Notes: generated by a model from the letters alone, not told the origin. A stretch of 64,000 bases of DNA from Enteroscipio rubneri (GCF_002899715.1 NZ_PPEK01000015.1:1-64000); one strand, 5' to 3'; shown: positions 53,677 to 63,845, counted from the stretch's first letter. Translations and numbers: made by a program.

Positions 53677-55170
53677 CTAGCGTCGCTTGCCCTTGGAGCG
53701 CTGCTGAGCGAGGGCGGCGCGGTGCGCTCGTCCGGGGCGCAGATCGGAGCCGCCGTGCGGCTTGGAGGTGGCGCGCGGGGCGGCTCCGCTCGACCCTTGT
53801 TTGCGCGCCTGCTGGGCGGGACGCGGCCGGTTTGGCTGCGCGCCCTTCGCTCCGGCGGGCTTCTTCGGCGCCTTCCGCTTCGGCGCGGCTCCGCCCTTGG
53901 CTGCAGGCTGTTCCGTCGCAGCTTCGCGCGCTTTCGCCTTTTTACGCTCGCGAGCAGCCAGTTCCTTCGCCGCCTGCTTTATTTCGGGGTCGCGTCGCGC
54001 CTCGGAGCGCGCTTGGCGCGCCGCCTGCTCGGATGCGGCCTGTTCGAGGTCGAAGGAGGCGACGTCCATTTCGGGGATGGGCCGCTTGATAAGCTTTTCG
54101 ATATCCCGCAGCGCATCCTCGGTCTCCGGGCTCACGAACGAGACGGCGAACCCTGCTGCGCCGGCGCGTCCCGTACGGCCGATACGGTGGATGTAGTCCT
54201 CCGGCTGGGTGGGCAGATCGTAGTTCACGACATAGTCCACCTCTTCGACGTCAATACCTCGTGCGAGCACGTCGGTAGCCACCAGGATGCCGGTTTGGCC
54301 GCTTGCGAAGTTATCGAGTGCGCGGCGACGCTGGTTCTGGCTGCGATCAGAATGGATGGCCTCTGCAGAGTACCCCGCACGTTTGAGGCGACGGCAGGTG
54401 GAGTCGGCGCGGCTTCGCGTGCGTGCGAACACGATAACGCGTTCGGCGCCCTTCTCGGCGAGCAGCGCCTTGAGAAGGTCGGGCTTGAGCGTCTGCGGGA
54501 CGCGAACGATATGCTGCTCTACGGTGTCTGCCGTTTCGCCTTTGTGTGCGATCTCCACGAAGGCCGGATCGTGTAGGAGCCGCCCGACGCTGTTCTTGAT
54601 GGATGAGTCGATGGTGGCCGAGAACAAGAGCGTCTGGCGCGAGTCGGGGGTGGCGCCGATAATCTTTCTCATAGCCGGCCAGAACCCCATATCGAGCATG
54701 CGGTCGGCCTCGTCGAGGACGAGCACCTCCACGTCCCCCAATCTCACCGCTTTTTGTTCCATGAGGTCAACGAGGCGTCCCGGCGTGGCGATGAGGATGT
54801 CCACGCCGTGCTTGAGCTTCTTGATTTGCGGTTCGTAGGACAGCCCGCCGACTACGGTGAGGATGCGGTGGTGTGTGGATGCGGCGATGGTCGTGCATAC
54901 CTCGCCGATCTGCTGGGCGAGTTCGCGCGTGGGTGTTACCACGAGCATAAGGGGTCCCTGGCCGCCTTTGGCATGGTCGAGCCGATCGAGCGAAGGCAGC
55001 GAGAAGGCGGCGGTCTTGCCGGTGCCCGTCTTTGCGGCGGCGATGAGATCGCGCCCTTCGAGCGCAAGGGGGATGGCCTGTTCCTGGACGGGTGTGGGCG
55101 CTTCGTAGCCCAAACGTGCGACGGCTTGCAGGGCCTCGTCGGACAGGCCGAGTTCGCTGAATTGTTTCAT
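53677..55170 (-). CDS. DEAD-box RNA helicase (RhlE/CshA-like)
   Basis: A 497-residue SF2 helicase with every motif in order: Q motif PTPVQEQAIP, motif I AAKTGTGKT, Ia PTRELAQQ, Ib TPGRLVD, II DEADRMLD, III SAT, then VIVFARTR, ATDVLARGID and HRIGRTGRAG. The last 120 residues are a Lys/Arg/Ala/Pro-rich disordered tail that should bind RNA. It unwinds RNA in decay or ribosome assembly. It converges with the preceding gene and starts upstream of the glycolipid synthase on the same strand orientation. Confidence 0.92.
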   Translation of the reverse strand: MKQFSELGLSDEALQAVARLGYEAPTPVQEQAIPLALEGRDLIAAAKTGTGKTAAFSLPSLDRLDHAKGGQGPLMLVVTPTRELAQQIGEVCTTIAASTHHRILTVVGGLSYEPQIKKLKHGVDILIATPGRLVDLMEQKAVRLGDVEVLVLDEADRMLDMGFWPAMRKIIGATPDSRQTLLFSATIDSSIKNSVGRLLHDPAFVEIAHKGETADTVEQHIVRVPQTLKPDLLKALLAEKGAERVIVFARTRSRADSTCRRLKRAGYSAEAIHSDRSQNQRRRALDNFASGQTGILVATDVLARGIDVEEVDYVVNYDLPTQPEDYIHRIGRTGRAGAAGFAVSFVSPETEDALRDIEKLIKRPIPEMDVASFDLEQAASEQAARQARSEARRDPEIKQAAKELAARERKKAKAREAATEQPAAKGGAAPKRKAPKKPAGAKGAQPNRPRPAQQARKQGSSGAAPRATSKPHGGSDLRPGRAHRAALAQQRSKGKRR

Positions 55171-55379
55171 GTTAGTATTCTCTGGTTTCTGTTCGGGTGC
55201 GGCGTTTGGCCGCAGATTGCAGGGCGGGTTCGATCCGCCGCCGTGTATCGGAAGATCGAAGGCGCTCCGAACCGACTTCGGAGGAGCGCCGGACGTTCAT
55301 TATAGGCTTCGTGGTCGGGGTTCTCCGGACTTCTCGCAGAATGAGCAGAACTGGCAGCTCGGTCCGCCCTGTGCTCGCG

Positions 55380-56927
55380 TCAGCGTATATGGGCGGGCTT
55401 GCGGCCCCAATAGAACTGCAGGAAGTGCTTCCTGTAGTGAGCATCGTCGGCCATGGGCGTGCGGGCTAGGCATAGCGTGGCGCGCGCGATATCGAGGGCT
55501 GCGTCGGGGCGGCGCAGAAAGCTTCCGTTGACGAGCATGGCATGGACGCTCTCGGGATTTGCGGCGATATGGCGCAGAGCATCCACCAGCTCGCGCGCCG
55601 TGGTCACGTGCATCGCGGCGCCCACCGATGTGAGCATGCGCACATTGACCTTCTCTTGGCCATAGGCTTTCCCCAAAAGGATCATCGGCACTTGCGCGCA
55701 GAGGCACTCCGTCACGGTGAGGCCTCCCGATTTGCATATGACCAGGTCGCTTGCTGCCATAAGCGCAGCCATCTCGTCCACATAGTCGAGCACGGTAGCG
55801 TTTCCAACACCCAGCTCTGCGCATGCTTGGCGCAGGTGACGTGCATATTCGGCATCGCTGCCGGCCACGATGACCACGTGCGTGGAATCATCGAGGCTGT
55901 GGAGGTAGGGAAGGGTTCTGTCGATCGCCTCGCGGAAATGCACGTAGGGCCTTGGCAGGTAGGCCCCCGCCAGTGCGAGCACGACGCGCTTGTTCTGCGG
56001 CAGGTTCATTTTCTCGCGCGTGGCTCGCTTGTTGTAGCTGCGCCTGAAATCGTCTCGGGTGGGGATGCCGGTGATGAGGATGCGCTCCTCGGGAACACGC
56101 CGCGGGCGCAGCGTTTCCGCCATGGATTCGTTTGCGACGCAGAACAGATCTGCCGAACGATGGGGCCAGAGCCCCTCCGTTTCGTAGTCGGTGGGCACGC
56201 AGACGATGGGGAAGCGCTGCCCGGTGAGCATGCGCGCCGCCGTGGCCACGTTGGCGGCCGTGATGTGGGTGCATACGATCGCTGCAGGTCGCTTTTCGCG
56301 CACATAGTCGGTGAAGGCGGGGTACATGATGCGGTTCCACGCGGTCCCGCCGCCCCATAAAAGGCGGCCGGTGAGAGAGAAGCGCCAGGTGAGGTCGTAG
56401 ATGGGACGGGTTGCACCGGTGAACAGGGAAGCTGCCTTGTTCCCATCGAACACAATGCGACCGAAGTCGAGCACATCGATGACCTCAACGTCGAAGTCGT
56501 GCGGCGTGCATGCGCTTCCCATCGTTTCGCGCGCCTCGTTTTCGGGCGCATGCGACGACAGGGCTGATGCGCACGCTGGGTCGGATGCGGCTGCTCTGTC
56601 GATTCCCGTCGCTGCTAGAGAGCTGTCGAGCGTCTCGTCGCTTCCGTCGCGCAACAGCTCGAACGCCTGCGCGACGGCGTTTGCCGCGCTGCGATGCCCT
56701 GATCCCACCGAGGCATGCATGACGATGATGAGAGGGCTGGGAGCGTCCGCGCCAAGCAGCACACCGGGCTCGACGGACTCGGGGTGCCTGTCTGGGGACG
56801 TCGGAGAATCTTCGCTGCTGCGTGGCGAGCCGGCCTCGGGGGCGGATGAAATGCCGTCGGAGTCGGCACGTGCGCTGTGTGGGTGCTGCGGCAAGGCAGA
56901 TGCGTCAATATCCATAAGCGGTATCAT
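55380..56927 (-). CDS. UgtP/MGDG-synthase-like glycosyltransferase
   Basis: A 515-residue GT28-type protein. IIVMHASVGSGHRSAANAVA near residue 67 is the MGDG-synthase/UgtP signature. RFPIVCVPTDYETEGLWPH and the C-terminal SDLVICKSGGLTVTECLCAQVP match the nucleotide-sugar site. Relatives move glucose or galactose onto diacylglycerol to make membrane glycolipids and anchors. The first 65 residues and a 60-residue insert after the first motif are Ser/Asp/Glu-rich and atypical. ATG 56927 is used, ATG 56915 possible; a palindrome covers this start. Confidence 0.82.
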   Translation of the reverse strand: MIPLMDIDASALPQHPHSARADSDGISSAPEAGSPRSSEDSPTSPDRHPESVEPGVLLGADAPSPLIIVMHASVGSGHRSAANAVAQAFELLRDGSDETLDSSLAATGIDRAAASDPACASALSSHAPENEARETMGSACTPHDFDVEVIDVLDFGRIVFDGNKAASLFTGATRPIYDLTWRFSLTGRLLWGGGTAWNRIMYPAFTDYVREKRPAAIVCTHITAANVATAARMLTGQRFPIVCVPTDYETEGLWPHRSADLFCVANESMAETLRPRRVPEERILITGIPTRDDFRRSYNKRATREKMNLPQNKRVVLALAGAYLPRPYVHFREAIDRTLPYLHSLDDSTHVVIVAGSDAEYARHLRQACAELGVGNATVLDYVDEMAALMAASDLVICKSGGLTVTECLCAQVPMILLGKAYGQEKVNVRMLTSVGAAMHVTTARELVDALRHIAANPESVHAMLVNGSFLRRPDAALDIARATLCLARTPMADDAHYRKHFLQFYWGRKPAHIR

Positions 56928-56931
56928 ACCG
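56919..56931. promoter_or_regulatory. Palindrome over the UgtP-like start codon
   Basis: CGGTAT-C-ATACCG, a perfect 13-base palindrome overlapping the start codon of the UgtP-like gene. It could be an operator or mask the start in RNA. No regulator is adjacent. Confidence 0.35.
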
Positions 56932-57030
56932 TAAAGGGAGCCCGTTCAGAAAGAGCCGTGCGTATTCCATGCATCCGGGATTTCTCGGGGTTCGCATGCG
57001 CTGGGCTTCGATGCGGGCAAACGGGGTTCG

Positions 57031-57064
57031 AAAAGAAAAGCCAGGAACTCTTCCAGCTCCTGGC
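57031..57064 (-). terminator. Terminator of tRNA-Glu
   Basis: On the minus strand GCCAGGAGCT and the near-complementary AGTTCCTGGC form a hairpin (57040-57064) followed by TTTTCTTTT. It lies ten bases past the tRNA 3' end. Confidence 0.85.
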
Positions 57065-57074
57065 CTTAGCATGT

Positions 57075-57149
57075 TGGTGCCCCCAACGAGAATCGAACTC
57101 GTGTCTCAGCCTTGAAAGGGCCGCGTCCTAACCTCTAGACTATGGGGAC
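57075..57149 (-). tRNA. tRNA-Glu (anticodon UUC)
   Basis: Seventy-five bases on the minus strand fold into a full cloverleaf. GTCCCCA pairs with TGGGGGC in the acceptor stem. The anticodon loop CTTTCAA carries UUC, the T arm has GTTCGATTC, and the CCA end is encoded. A terminator follows at once. Confidence 0.95.
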
Positions 57150-57264
57150 GGGTGCGCTTCTCCGTGAAAAGCAGCCCGTCTATTATTGCAAAGCGTCTGC
57201 GCCTTTGCAAGTGGTTTTTCCGTTCTGCCGTTCGCCTTGGCCGGCCGGGCATGCCGAGGCCGGG

Positions 57265-57270
57265 TACAAT
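57265..57270 (+). promoter_or_regulatory. -10 element, possible leaderless addB start
   Basis: TACAAT six bases before ATG 57277 suggests the message begins at the start codon. No good -35 and no Shine-Dalgarno are visible. Confidence 0.4.
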
Positions 57271-57276
57271 GGCGCC

Positions 57277-60174
57277 ATGCCCATAGGACAGCGCATATTC
57301 GACAACGCGGATGCGGCGCTTGATGCCGCACAGGAGGTGCTCGCCGAGAGTCTTGCTGCGGGCGGATCGCCAGTGCTTCTGGTCCCCTCGTCTGCTGCTG
57401 TCTTGCGCGTTCGCGAAGCGCTCGCTGGCGGGCCCTGCGGGCTCGGGGTGCGTGTGGAAACGCCCGATACGTGGATTGCCGACCGTTGGGAGCTTCTTGG
57501 CGACGGGCGTCGCCTGGTGACGTCCGCCGAGCGAAATCTGCTCGTACAGCGCGCGCTGTACGAGGAGGCCTCGGGCGGCGGCGCGATCGTTCCTTCTCCT
57601 GGTATCGTTGAGCTTGCATCGACGCTCGCCCGCGATGCGCTGCCGCAGCTGCTCGCCACCGTCCGCGCAGACGATACTCCTTCCGGATTGAGCGAAGCCG
57701 AGAGCGCCATGCTCAACGCCCTCGGCCGCTACGCTACGTTGCTTGCTGAACGAGGGATGGCCGAGGCCGCGCAAGCAGCCGCATCGCTGCCGGAGCTCAT
57801 GGAGGACGTGCCGTTCTTGCTCATGCTCGGGTTCGATGGGGTGCCGTGTGCGATTGAGCAGCTGGTCGAGACGCTGTCTGACCGCACGCCCGCGGAGCGC
57901 TTCGATGACGCCTGCCGCTTCCCCCCGCGATCGGCGCCTCGCGCTTCCGAACTCCGGTCTCTGCTCGAAAGGCTGTATGCGCCCGGAGCGCCCGTCGAAC
58001 CGACCGGCGCCGTTCGCTTCTTGCTGCCTGCGGGCCGCTATGCGGCACCTGCGCTCGTGCTGGGCGCGCTCGAGGTCGCCGTCGCGCGCGAGCGTGAGGA
58101 GGCACTCGAGGAAGGCCGATCCCCGCTGTCCGTGGTTGTTGCGGCGCGCGACCCGCGCGCGCTCTTCGACGAGATTGCGCCTGCTCTGCTCGCGCGCGGG
58201 ATGACATCGGCCGTAGCCGCCCGCCGAGCGTTTGCCGACACCGCGTTCGGCCGCGCTTTCCTCGCATTGCTTGCGGTCGGTTCTGACAATGCGCATGCTG
58301 CATCGCGGGCGGCGGACTTTGCCCTCAGCCCGTTTTCTGGCTTGTCGCTGCGTTCGGCGAGCGATCTCGATGCAACGTGGCGGGGCGATCGGTTGGCGGA
58401 CGCCGCGACCATCCGACGAGACCTAACGGCGGCGAGCGAGGCAGCTGCGGACGCATTTGCGGCATTGGACATCGACGACTTTGAGGCCGCTGTGGCCGCT
58501 TTCGAGCGGTCGGCCGCCCGCCTCGATGGCCGCGATCCGGCGTTCCGCTCCGAGCAGCTGGCGGCCATGGGAGCTGCGCGCAGGTTCGCGGCGGCAAGCG
58601 CCGGCGCGGGCGTGGCTCCGCTCGAAGCGCTTTCGCACCTGGAGCGCGCATCGGTTCCTGCGCATGCGTGCACCAGCGCAGAGGGGGGATGCGAGGAGGC
58701 TCCTGCAGTGCGCTTCATGACGCTCGACGATGCTGCCGAGCTTCCGGCGTGTTCGTGCTCGACCCTGGTCGTGTGCGACCTCGAGGCTAGCTCGTATCCG
58801 GTGCGTGCAGCCGAAGACGGCGCTACGCTACTCATGGAAAAGCTCGGCCTCCGCTGTCCTGTCGATGCGCTCGCTGAGAGCCGTCGGCGGTTTTTCCGCG
58901 CGCTGTCGGCGCCGCGCGCATGCGTGGTGTGCGAGCGTGCGCTGAACACTTCCGATGCCGACGAGGCCTACCCGGCGGTCATGCTCGAAGAGCTGCTCGA
59001 CTGCTACCGTTCGGCCGGCGGCGAGATGGATGCGGATGCGCGCGTCGACCGTGCGACGGGGCTGCCCGAACCGCTCGCCTCGTTCGCTCAAACCGCCGGC
59101 GAGGAGACGCTCCATGCGAATCTCGTTCTTGCCCCTGTGCACGGCGAATCGCTCACCTGGGACGTACCCGTATCGGGTGCAGTGGATGCGGCAAGCAGAG
59201 CGCGCATCGTGCTGCCGCCGCCGAATGCGGCTGCCGATGCAGCACCTACGCTGTCGCCCTCGGCGGTCGAATCGTATCTTGAATGCCCTTACAAATGGTT
59301 TGCGCTCAGGCGCCTGCGTACGTCCGAGCCCGACGCTGCATTCGGCCCGAAGGAGAAAGGCAGCTTCTCGCATGCGGTGCTCAAACGCGTCTTTGAGCGC
59401 TTCGGCGAAGAGGGCTTCGCGAAGGTGGGCCCGGACAACCTCGAGCGGGCGCGCGCGGTGTTCGGCGAGGTTTTTGACGAGCGCCTGGCAGCTCAGCGTT
59501 CACTCAGGCCCAAGGACAATCCGCTCATCGCCCGCACCAAGCTCGAAGAGGCCGAGCTGGACGATTTGCGCCGTAAACTCGCCGCGTTCATCGAACGCGA
59601 GCCGCTCTTGCTGCCAGGCTTTGAGCCGGCGCATTTCGAGTTCGACTTCGGCGCATACGAACCCTTCGAGTATGCCGACTGTCTTCTGCGCGGCAGCATC
59701 GATCGCATCGATGTGAACGGTTGCGGTCAAGCTGTCGTCATCGACTACAAGGGCTCGCTCTCGTCCGACTACGCCCTCTCCTCGTCTTCGCCGGCTGTGC
59801 AGGCAGCGGGCGCCGTTTTACCGCACAAGGTGCAGGCGCTCATGTACGCTCAGGTGGCGCGGCGACTGTTGGGGCTCGATGTCGTTGGCGCGCTGTACGT
59901 GTCCTACGCAAAGCCCAAGGCCGCCGGAGCTGTTGACCGAACGGCGCTCGGGGAGCATGCCGTGCCTGGAATTTCCATCGAGGCTTGCGGCGTGCCGGGG
60001 CCTGCGGCCGACGCCTTGGGTGCCGAGAGCTTTGGCGGTCTCATCGATCTTGTGGAGGAGCGCGTGGCCTTGGCGGCGCGCAGTCTTCTGGAGGGGCATA
60101 TCGCTCCTGAACCGCGCGGCGGCAATCCGTGCGGTTACTGCCCGGTGCTCGCCTGCGAGAAAAGGAGCGAGTAG
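57277..60174 (+). CDS. addB: AddB/RexB-like PD-(D/E)XK nuclease subunit
   Basis: A 965-residue protein. The N-terminal half resembles the AddB helicase-like domain, but its Walker A is gone (LLVPSSAAVLRVREA). The C-terminal nuclease reads SPSAVESYLECPYKWF, KGSFSHAVLKRVFERF, GSIDRIDVNG and VVIDYKGSLS. The Cys in YLECPYKWF plus CGYCPVLAC at the end fit the AddB iron-sulfur site. With AddA it resects double-strand breaks for recombination. ATG 57277 is used; the longer frame from 57142 crosses the tRNA. The addA ATG follows two bases after the stop. Confidence 0.85.
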   Translation: MPIGQRIFDNADAALDAAQEVLAESLAAGGSPVLLVPSSAAVLRVREALAGGPCGLGVRVETPDTWIADRWELLGDGRRLVTSAERNLLVQRALYEEASGGGAIVPSPGIVELASTLARDALPQLLATVRADDTPSGLSEAESAMLNALGRYATLLAERGMAEAAQAAASLPELMEDVPFLLMLGFDGVPCAIEQLVETLSDRTPAERFDDACRFPPRSAPRASELRSLLERLYAPGAPVEPTGAVRFLLPAGRYAAPALVLGALEVAVAREREEALEEGRSPLSVVVAARDPRALFDEIAPALLARGMTSAVAARRAFADTAFGRAFLALLAVGSDNAHAASRAADFALSPFSGLSLRSASDLDATWRGDRLADAATIRRDLTAASEAAADAFAALDIDDFEAAVAAFERSAARLDGRDPAFRSEQLAAMGAARRFAAASAGAGVAPLEALSHLERASVPAHACTSAEGGCEEAPAVRFMTLDDAAELPACSCSTLVVCDLEASSYPVRAAEDGATLLMEKLGLRCPVDALAESRRRFFRALSAPRACVVCERALNTSDADEAYPAVMLEELLDCYRSAGGEMDADARVDRATGLPEPLASFAQTAGEETLHANLVLAPVHGESLTWDVPVSGAVDAASRARIVLPPPNAAADAAPTLSPSAVESYLECPYKWFALRRLRTSEPDAAFGPKEKGSFSHAVLKRVFERFGEEGFAKVGPDNLERARAVFGEVFDERLAAQRSLRPKDNPLIARTKLEEAELDDLRRKLAAFIEREPLLLPGFEPAHFEFDFGAYEPFEYADCLLRGSIDRIDVNGCGQAVVIDYKGSLSSDYALSSSSPAVQAAGAVLPHKVQALMYAQVARRLLGLDVVGALYVSYAKPKAAGAVDRTALGEHAVPGISIEACGVPGPAADALGAESFGGLIDLVEERVALAARSLLEGHIAPEPRGGNPCGYCPVLACEKRSE

Positions 60175-60176
60175 CG

Positions 60177-63100
60177 ATGAATCTGAACGCCTGTACGCCC
60201 GAACAGCGCGACATCGTTTCATGCGTGGATCGCCCGTTGCTTGTGTCGGCTGGCGCCGGGTCGGGGAAAACCTTCACGCTCACCCAGCGCATCGCCTACG
60301 CGCTTACGGCCGAGAGCGGCCCCGCAGTCTCGAGCATTGACGAGGTCTTGGCCATCACGTTCACGGAGAAAGCAGCTGCCGAGATCAAGGCCCGTGTGAA
60401 GCGCGCGTTGCGCGCCGAAGGCGGACGGCTCGCCGAGGAGGCTCTTAAGGTTGATGGCGCGTGGATATCCACAATCCACGGCATGTGCGCGCGCATCTTG
60501 CGCGCGCATGCGCTCGACCTTGGAATCGATCCGGCGTTCGGCATCCTTGGCGAGGCGGAGCGGGCCGATCTTGTGGCGGCTGCTATCGATGAGGCGCTTG
60601 GCCAGGACGACGACCTTGCCCCGCGCGGGTTCGGCGAGGCGCTTTTCGCCGAGTTCGCGGCACGTTCGACAGGCCCTCGCGCTTCGTCGGTGGCCGGCAT
60701 GCTCAACGAGCTTTTGTCCAAGGCCGCAAACTTGCGCGGCGGTCTTGATGCGGTCGACTTCGGCCCTGCGCCCGAGCGCCCGTCCGCGCTCGCGCGCAAA
60801 CTCCTGCTTGCTTACGAGGACGCGACTGCGGCCATCGCCCAGGCGAAGCCGAGCGCCGCATCTCAGAAAGCGGCGCTTGCTGCAGGTGAAGCCGTCTGCG
60901 CGCTCGCAGCGTTCATTGACGAGCATGGCGGCGCGGAGGGGCGGGAAGCGAGTCCGGCCGATTGGAGAGCCTTCGCCCGGACGCTTGACCGCTGCGCGTT
61001 CTTGCCTGCGACGTTCGGCGGAGCCGAGGTCAAGGCCGGCGTGAGGGCCTGCCAGGGGATGCATGGGCATGCGGCCCAGCAGACGGCTCTCGCGCTCGCC
61101 TTGCCGGCGGCCGAGGAGCTCATGGAGCTTGCGCGGCGCGTTGCGCGGAGCTACGAAGACGCCAAACGCGCGCTATGCAAGCTGGACAACGACGATTTGC
61201 TGATCAAGACGTTCGAGGCGTTCGAAGCGCGCCCGGACATCGCGCGCCGTTACGAACGCCGTTTCAAATTGGTGATGGTGGACGAGTTCCAGGATACGAG
61301 TCAGCTGCAGATCGATATGATTGCCCGCTTGGCGGGGGAGGGCTGTGCGCATCTGTGTACCGTGGGCGACGCGCAACAATCCATCTACCGCTTTCGCGGC
61401 GCGGACGTGAACGTGTACGACGAGCACAAGCGCGCCATGCGCGAGCCCGAAGCGGGCGCTCGCTACGTGGAGCTCTCGAAGAACTTCCGCAGCCATCGCG
61501 ACGTGCTGTCGTTCGTGGACCGCGTGTTCGAACAGCCCCATGTGTTCGGCAAGGCGTTCATGTCGCTTGACCCGCATGAGGAGCGGCCGAGCAGCTGGCA
61601 GGGGAGCGTTCCGCGCATCGACGTCGTGCTGGCCTCGCTGCCCTCCGGCAAGAACACGGGCGTACATACCGGCGACGCCAAGCGCGCATCAGCACGCGAG
61701 CTGGCTCGACGCTTCGCTGCGCTGAGGGCGGACGGTCACGCACCGGGCGACATGGTGGTGCTTCTGGGTGCTATGACGCGGGCGGACCTGTACGCCGATG
61801 CGCTGCGCTCCGAAGGGTTCGAGTGCGTGATCGCGGGCGGTTCGCTGTTCTCGTCGGTGCCGGAGGTGCGCGTGGTTGGGCGCCTTCTGCAGGCTGTGGC
61901 TAATCCGGCGAACACTGCCGCGCTCTTCGAGGTGCTCACGAGCGACATGGTGCGCCTGTCAGCCGACGATTTTCTGGAGCTCTCGACGGAGGAGGATCCG
62001 GAATCGGGTCGCGCCCGCCGTCGCGATCTCGACCGTGGGTTTGCGCGCCTTGCCGAGAAAACGAACGAGTTGCCGCCGCGCCTTGCGCATGCCGTACGCC
62101 TTATAACCGACGCCCGCCGAGAGGCGCGCACGCTCCCTGCGTCGAAGGTGGCGATGAACGCGATTGTGCGGTCGGGATGGATGGCGCGGCTTGAGGGCGA
62201 GGGGGCCTGCGGGCTTGCTACTGCGGCGAACGTGCTCAAGGCCGTGCGCATGGTGGAGTCGATGGAGCGTGAGCGTCACCTCGGCTTCGCCTCTGCGGCG
62301 CAGGCGTTCGCACGCGAACTGGAAGCCGCCAAAGAAGCGCCGGGAGCGCTTTCCGGCGCGGACGGCAGCGTGGTGAAGATCATGACCGTTCATGCTTCGA
62401 AGGGTCTTGAGTTCCCTATCGTCGGTTTGGCGGAATTCGCGGGGACGGGGCGAGAGAGCAGGCTTGTGGTGGAGACGTGCGGATCGCTCGCCCGTGCTTC
62501 GCTCGGGCCCGGCCGCTCGCTTGAGGCGTTGCCGGGTCTGGCCAAGGCGGCGAAGAAGTACGAAGAAGCCTGCAAGGCGCGGAAGGAAATGGACGCGCAT
62601 GATGCGGCTGCGGCCGCGCGCTTCGTCGAAGGCGATGCCGCCGCTTCTTGCTCGACGGCCGCCTACCGTGAGGCGCTCAAAGAACGGGCGGCGCGCGAGG
62701 AGCTGGCCGAGGCGCGCCGTAAGCTCTACGTGGGGCTCACGCGTGCGAGCGAAGCGCTCGTGGTGGTCATGGATGCGAAGGAGCCGGCGCAAGGCGGTGC
62801 CTATCCCGAGCTTGTCGATGACGTTCGCGGCGCGCTTTTTGGCGACGGGGACTTCCCCGAGGATGTCTGCGACGTCGACTTCGGCGGCACTGAGCCGGCT
62901 CGTTTCGAGCGCGTTCGAGTGGAGCCAGAGGGAGAGGAAGGCGTCGATGACGGCTCTGCTGCGCAGACTGCACCCGCGGAGTCAACGCGCTTCACCGTTC
63001 CGGCGCTTCCTATGCCCGCGCCCGCTTGCGAGCCGGGGCGTGCCGGGCGGGAGCATGTGTTTTCGTACTCGTCCATCGCGCCCGATCCCGCGTCTGGCCC

Positions 63101-63737
63101 TCTCGTTTCCGATGGTGCTCACCGCGCGACCCCCTCTCCTGACGACGCGTGCGGCATGCAGGATCGAAAGCCGGAGGGCGATCGCGCTGTTGCGCTGGGC
63201 AATGCCTTCCACCGCGCCGCCCAGTTCGCGGTCGAGACGGGGCGCCTGCCCGGTGCTGCGCGCATCGTTGCGCTTAGCCGCGCTTTCGGGCTATCCTCCG
63301 ACCAATGCAGCCGCCTTGAACGAGCCTGTGCTCGCTGGTTTGCCAGTCGCACGTTCGCCGAGGTTCTTTCGTGGCCGCATCGCCGCGCCGAAGCGCCGTT
63401 CTTCGTGCGCGTGGACGAGGCTCTCATGGAAGGCGAGATCGATCTGCTCTGCACCCGTCCCGACGATTCATCGGCGCTCGTTGTAGATTACAAGACGGGG
63501 GGCGGTGAAGACGAAACCCCTGCGCAGATAAAAGGAAAGCACCTCCTCCAGGCGCAGTGCTACGCCTACGCGCTGCTCTCGCAGGGATTCTCCTCAGTTG
63601 ATCTGCGCTTTGAGCGTGTGGAGCACGATAACGGCGAGGGCGGCCTGCAGGAAGCGCGCTATCGGTTCCATGCGGATGACGTGGGCAAGCTTGAGGATTG
63701 CATCCGCGCAGCACGCGCGTTACGATGTAACCTATAG
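60177..63737 (+). CDS. addA: AddA-like UvrD-type helicase-nuclease
   Basis: A 1186-residue SF1A helicase with a C-terminal nuclease. SAGAGSGKTFTLTQR near residue 20 is Walker A, MVDEFQDTSQLQ Walker B, then AQQSIYRFRGADV, TVHASKGLEFPIV and YVGLTRASEALVV. The end has EGEIDLLC and VVDYKTGGG of the RecB-type nuclease. It unwinds and cuts broken DNA ends with AddB. AAAGGAG lies before ATG 60177. A Ser/Glu-rich insert at about 900-1000 is longer than in Bacillus AddA. Confidence 0.93.
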   Translation: MNLNACTPEQRDIVSCVDRPLLVSAGAGSGKTFTLTQRIAYALTAESGPAVSSIDEVLAITFTEKAAAEIKARVKRALRAEGGRLAEEALKVDGAWISTIHGMCARILRAHALDLGIDPAFGILGEAERADLVAAAIDEALGQDDDLAPRGFGEALFAEFAARSTGPRASSVAGMLNELLSKAANLRGGLDAVDFGPAPERPSALARKLLLAYEDATAAIAQAKPSAASQKAALAAGEAVCALAAFIDEHGGAEGREASPADWRAFARTLDRCAFLPATFGGAEVKAGVRACQGMHGHAAQQTALALALPAAEELMELARRVARSYEDAKRALCKLDNDDLLIKTFEAFEARPDIARRYERRFKLVMVDEFQDTSQLQIDMIARLAGEGCAHLCTVGDAQQSIYRFRGADVNVYDEHKRAMREPEAGARYVELSKNFRSHRDVLSFVDRVFEQPHVFGKAFMSLDPHEERPSSWQGSVPRIDVVLASLPSGKNTGVHTGDAKRASARELARRFAALRADGHAPGDMVVLLGAMTRADLYADALRSEGFECVIAGGSLFSSVPEVRVVGRLLQAVANPANTAALFEVLTSDMVRLSADDFLELSTEEDPESGRARRRDLDRGFARLAEKTNELPPRLAHAVRLITDARREARTLPASKVAMNAIVRSGWMARLEGEGACGLATAANVLKAVRMVESMERERHLGFASAAQAFARELEAAKEAPGALSGADGSVVKIMTVHASKGLEFPIVGLAEFAGTGRESRLVVETCGSLARASLGPGRSLEALPGLAKAAKKYEEACKARKEMDAHDAAAAARFVEGDAAASCSTAAYREALKERAAREELAEARRKLYVGLTRASEALVVVMDAKEPAQGGAYPELVDDVRGALFGDGDFPEDVCDVDFGGTEPARFERVRVEPEGEEGVDDGSAAQTAPAESTRFTVPALPMPAPACEPGRAGREHVFSYSSIAPDPASGPLVSDGAHRATPSPDDACGMQDRKPEGDRAVALGNAFHRAAQFAVETGRLPGAARIVALSRAFGLSSDQCSRLERACARWFASRTFAEVLSWPHRRAEAPFFVRVDEALMEGEIDLLCTRPDDSSALVVDYKTGGGEDETPAQIKGKHLLQAQCYAYALLSQGFSSVDLRFERVEHDNGEGGLQEARYRFHADDVGKLEDCIRAARALRCNL

Positions 63738-63845
63738 ATTACGTTCGCTCACGAAGCCGTTATTCGAACCGCATTCACAGAGGTAAAAACTTATATTTTT
63801 ACAAACAATTCGCGCAAAGACACGACTGATAATTTGATGATCGTT

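Noticed and set aside
53554-54576. 340-residue plus-strand open frame over the DEAD-box gene
   Set aside because: Antisense to a helicase with all motifs intact; no ribosome site or homology.
57142-57276. Longer AddB start
   Set aside because: It would begin inside the tRNA-Glu gene and adds non-conserved residues.
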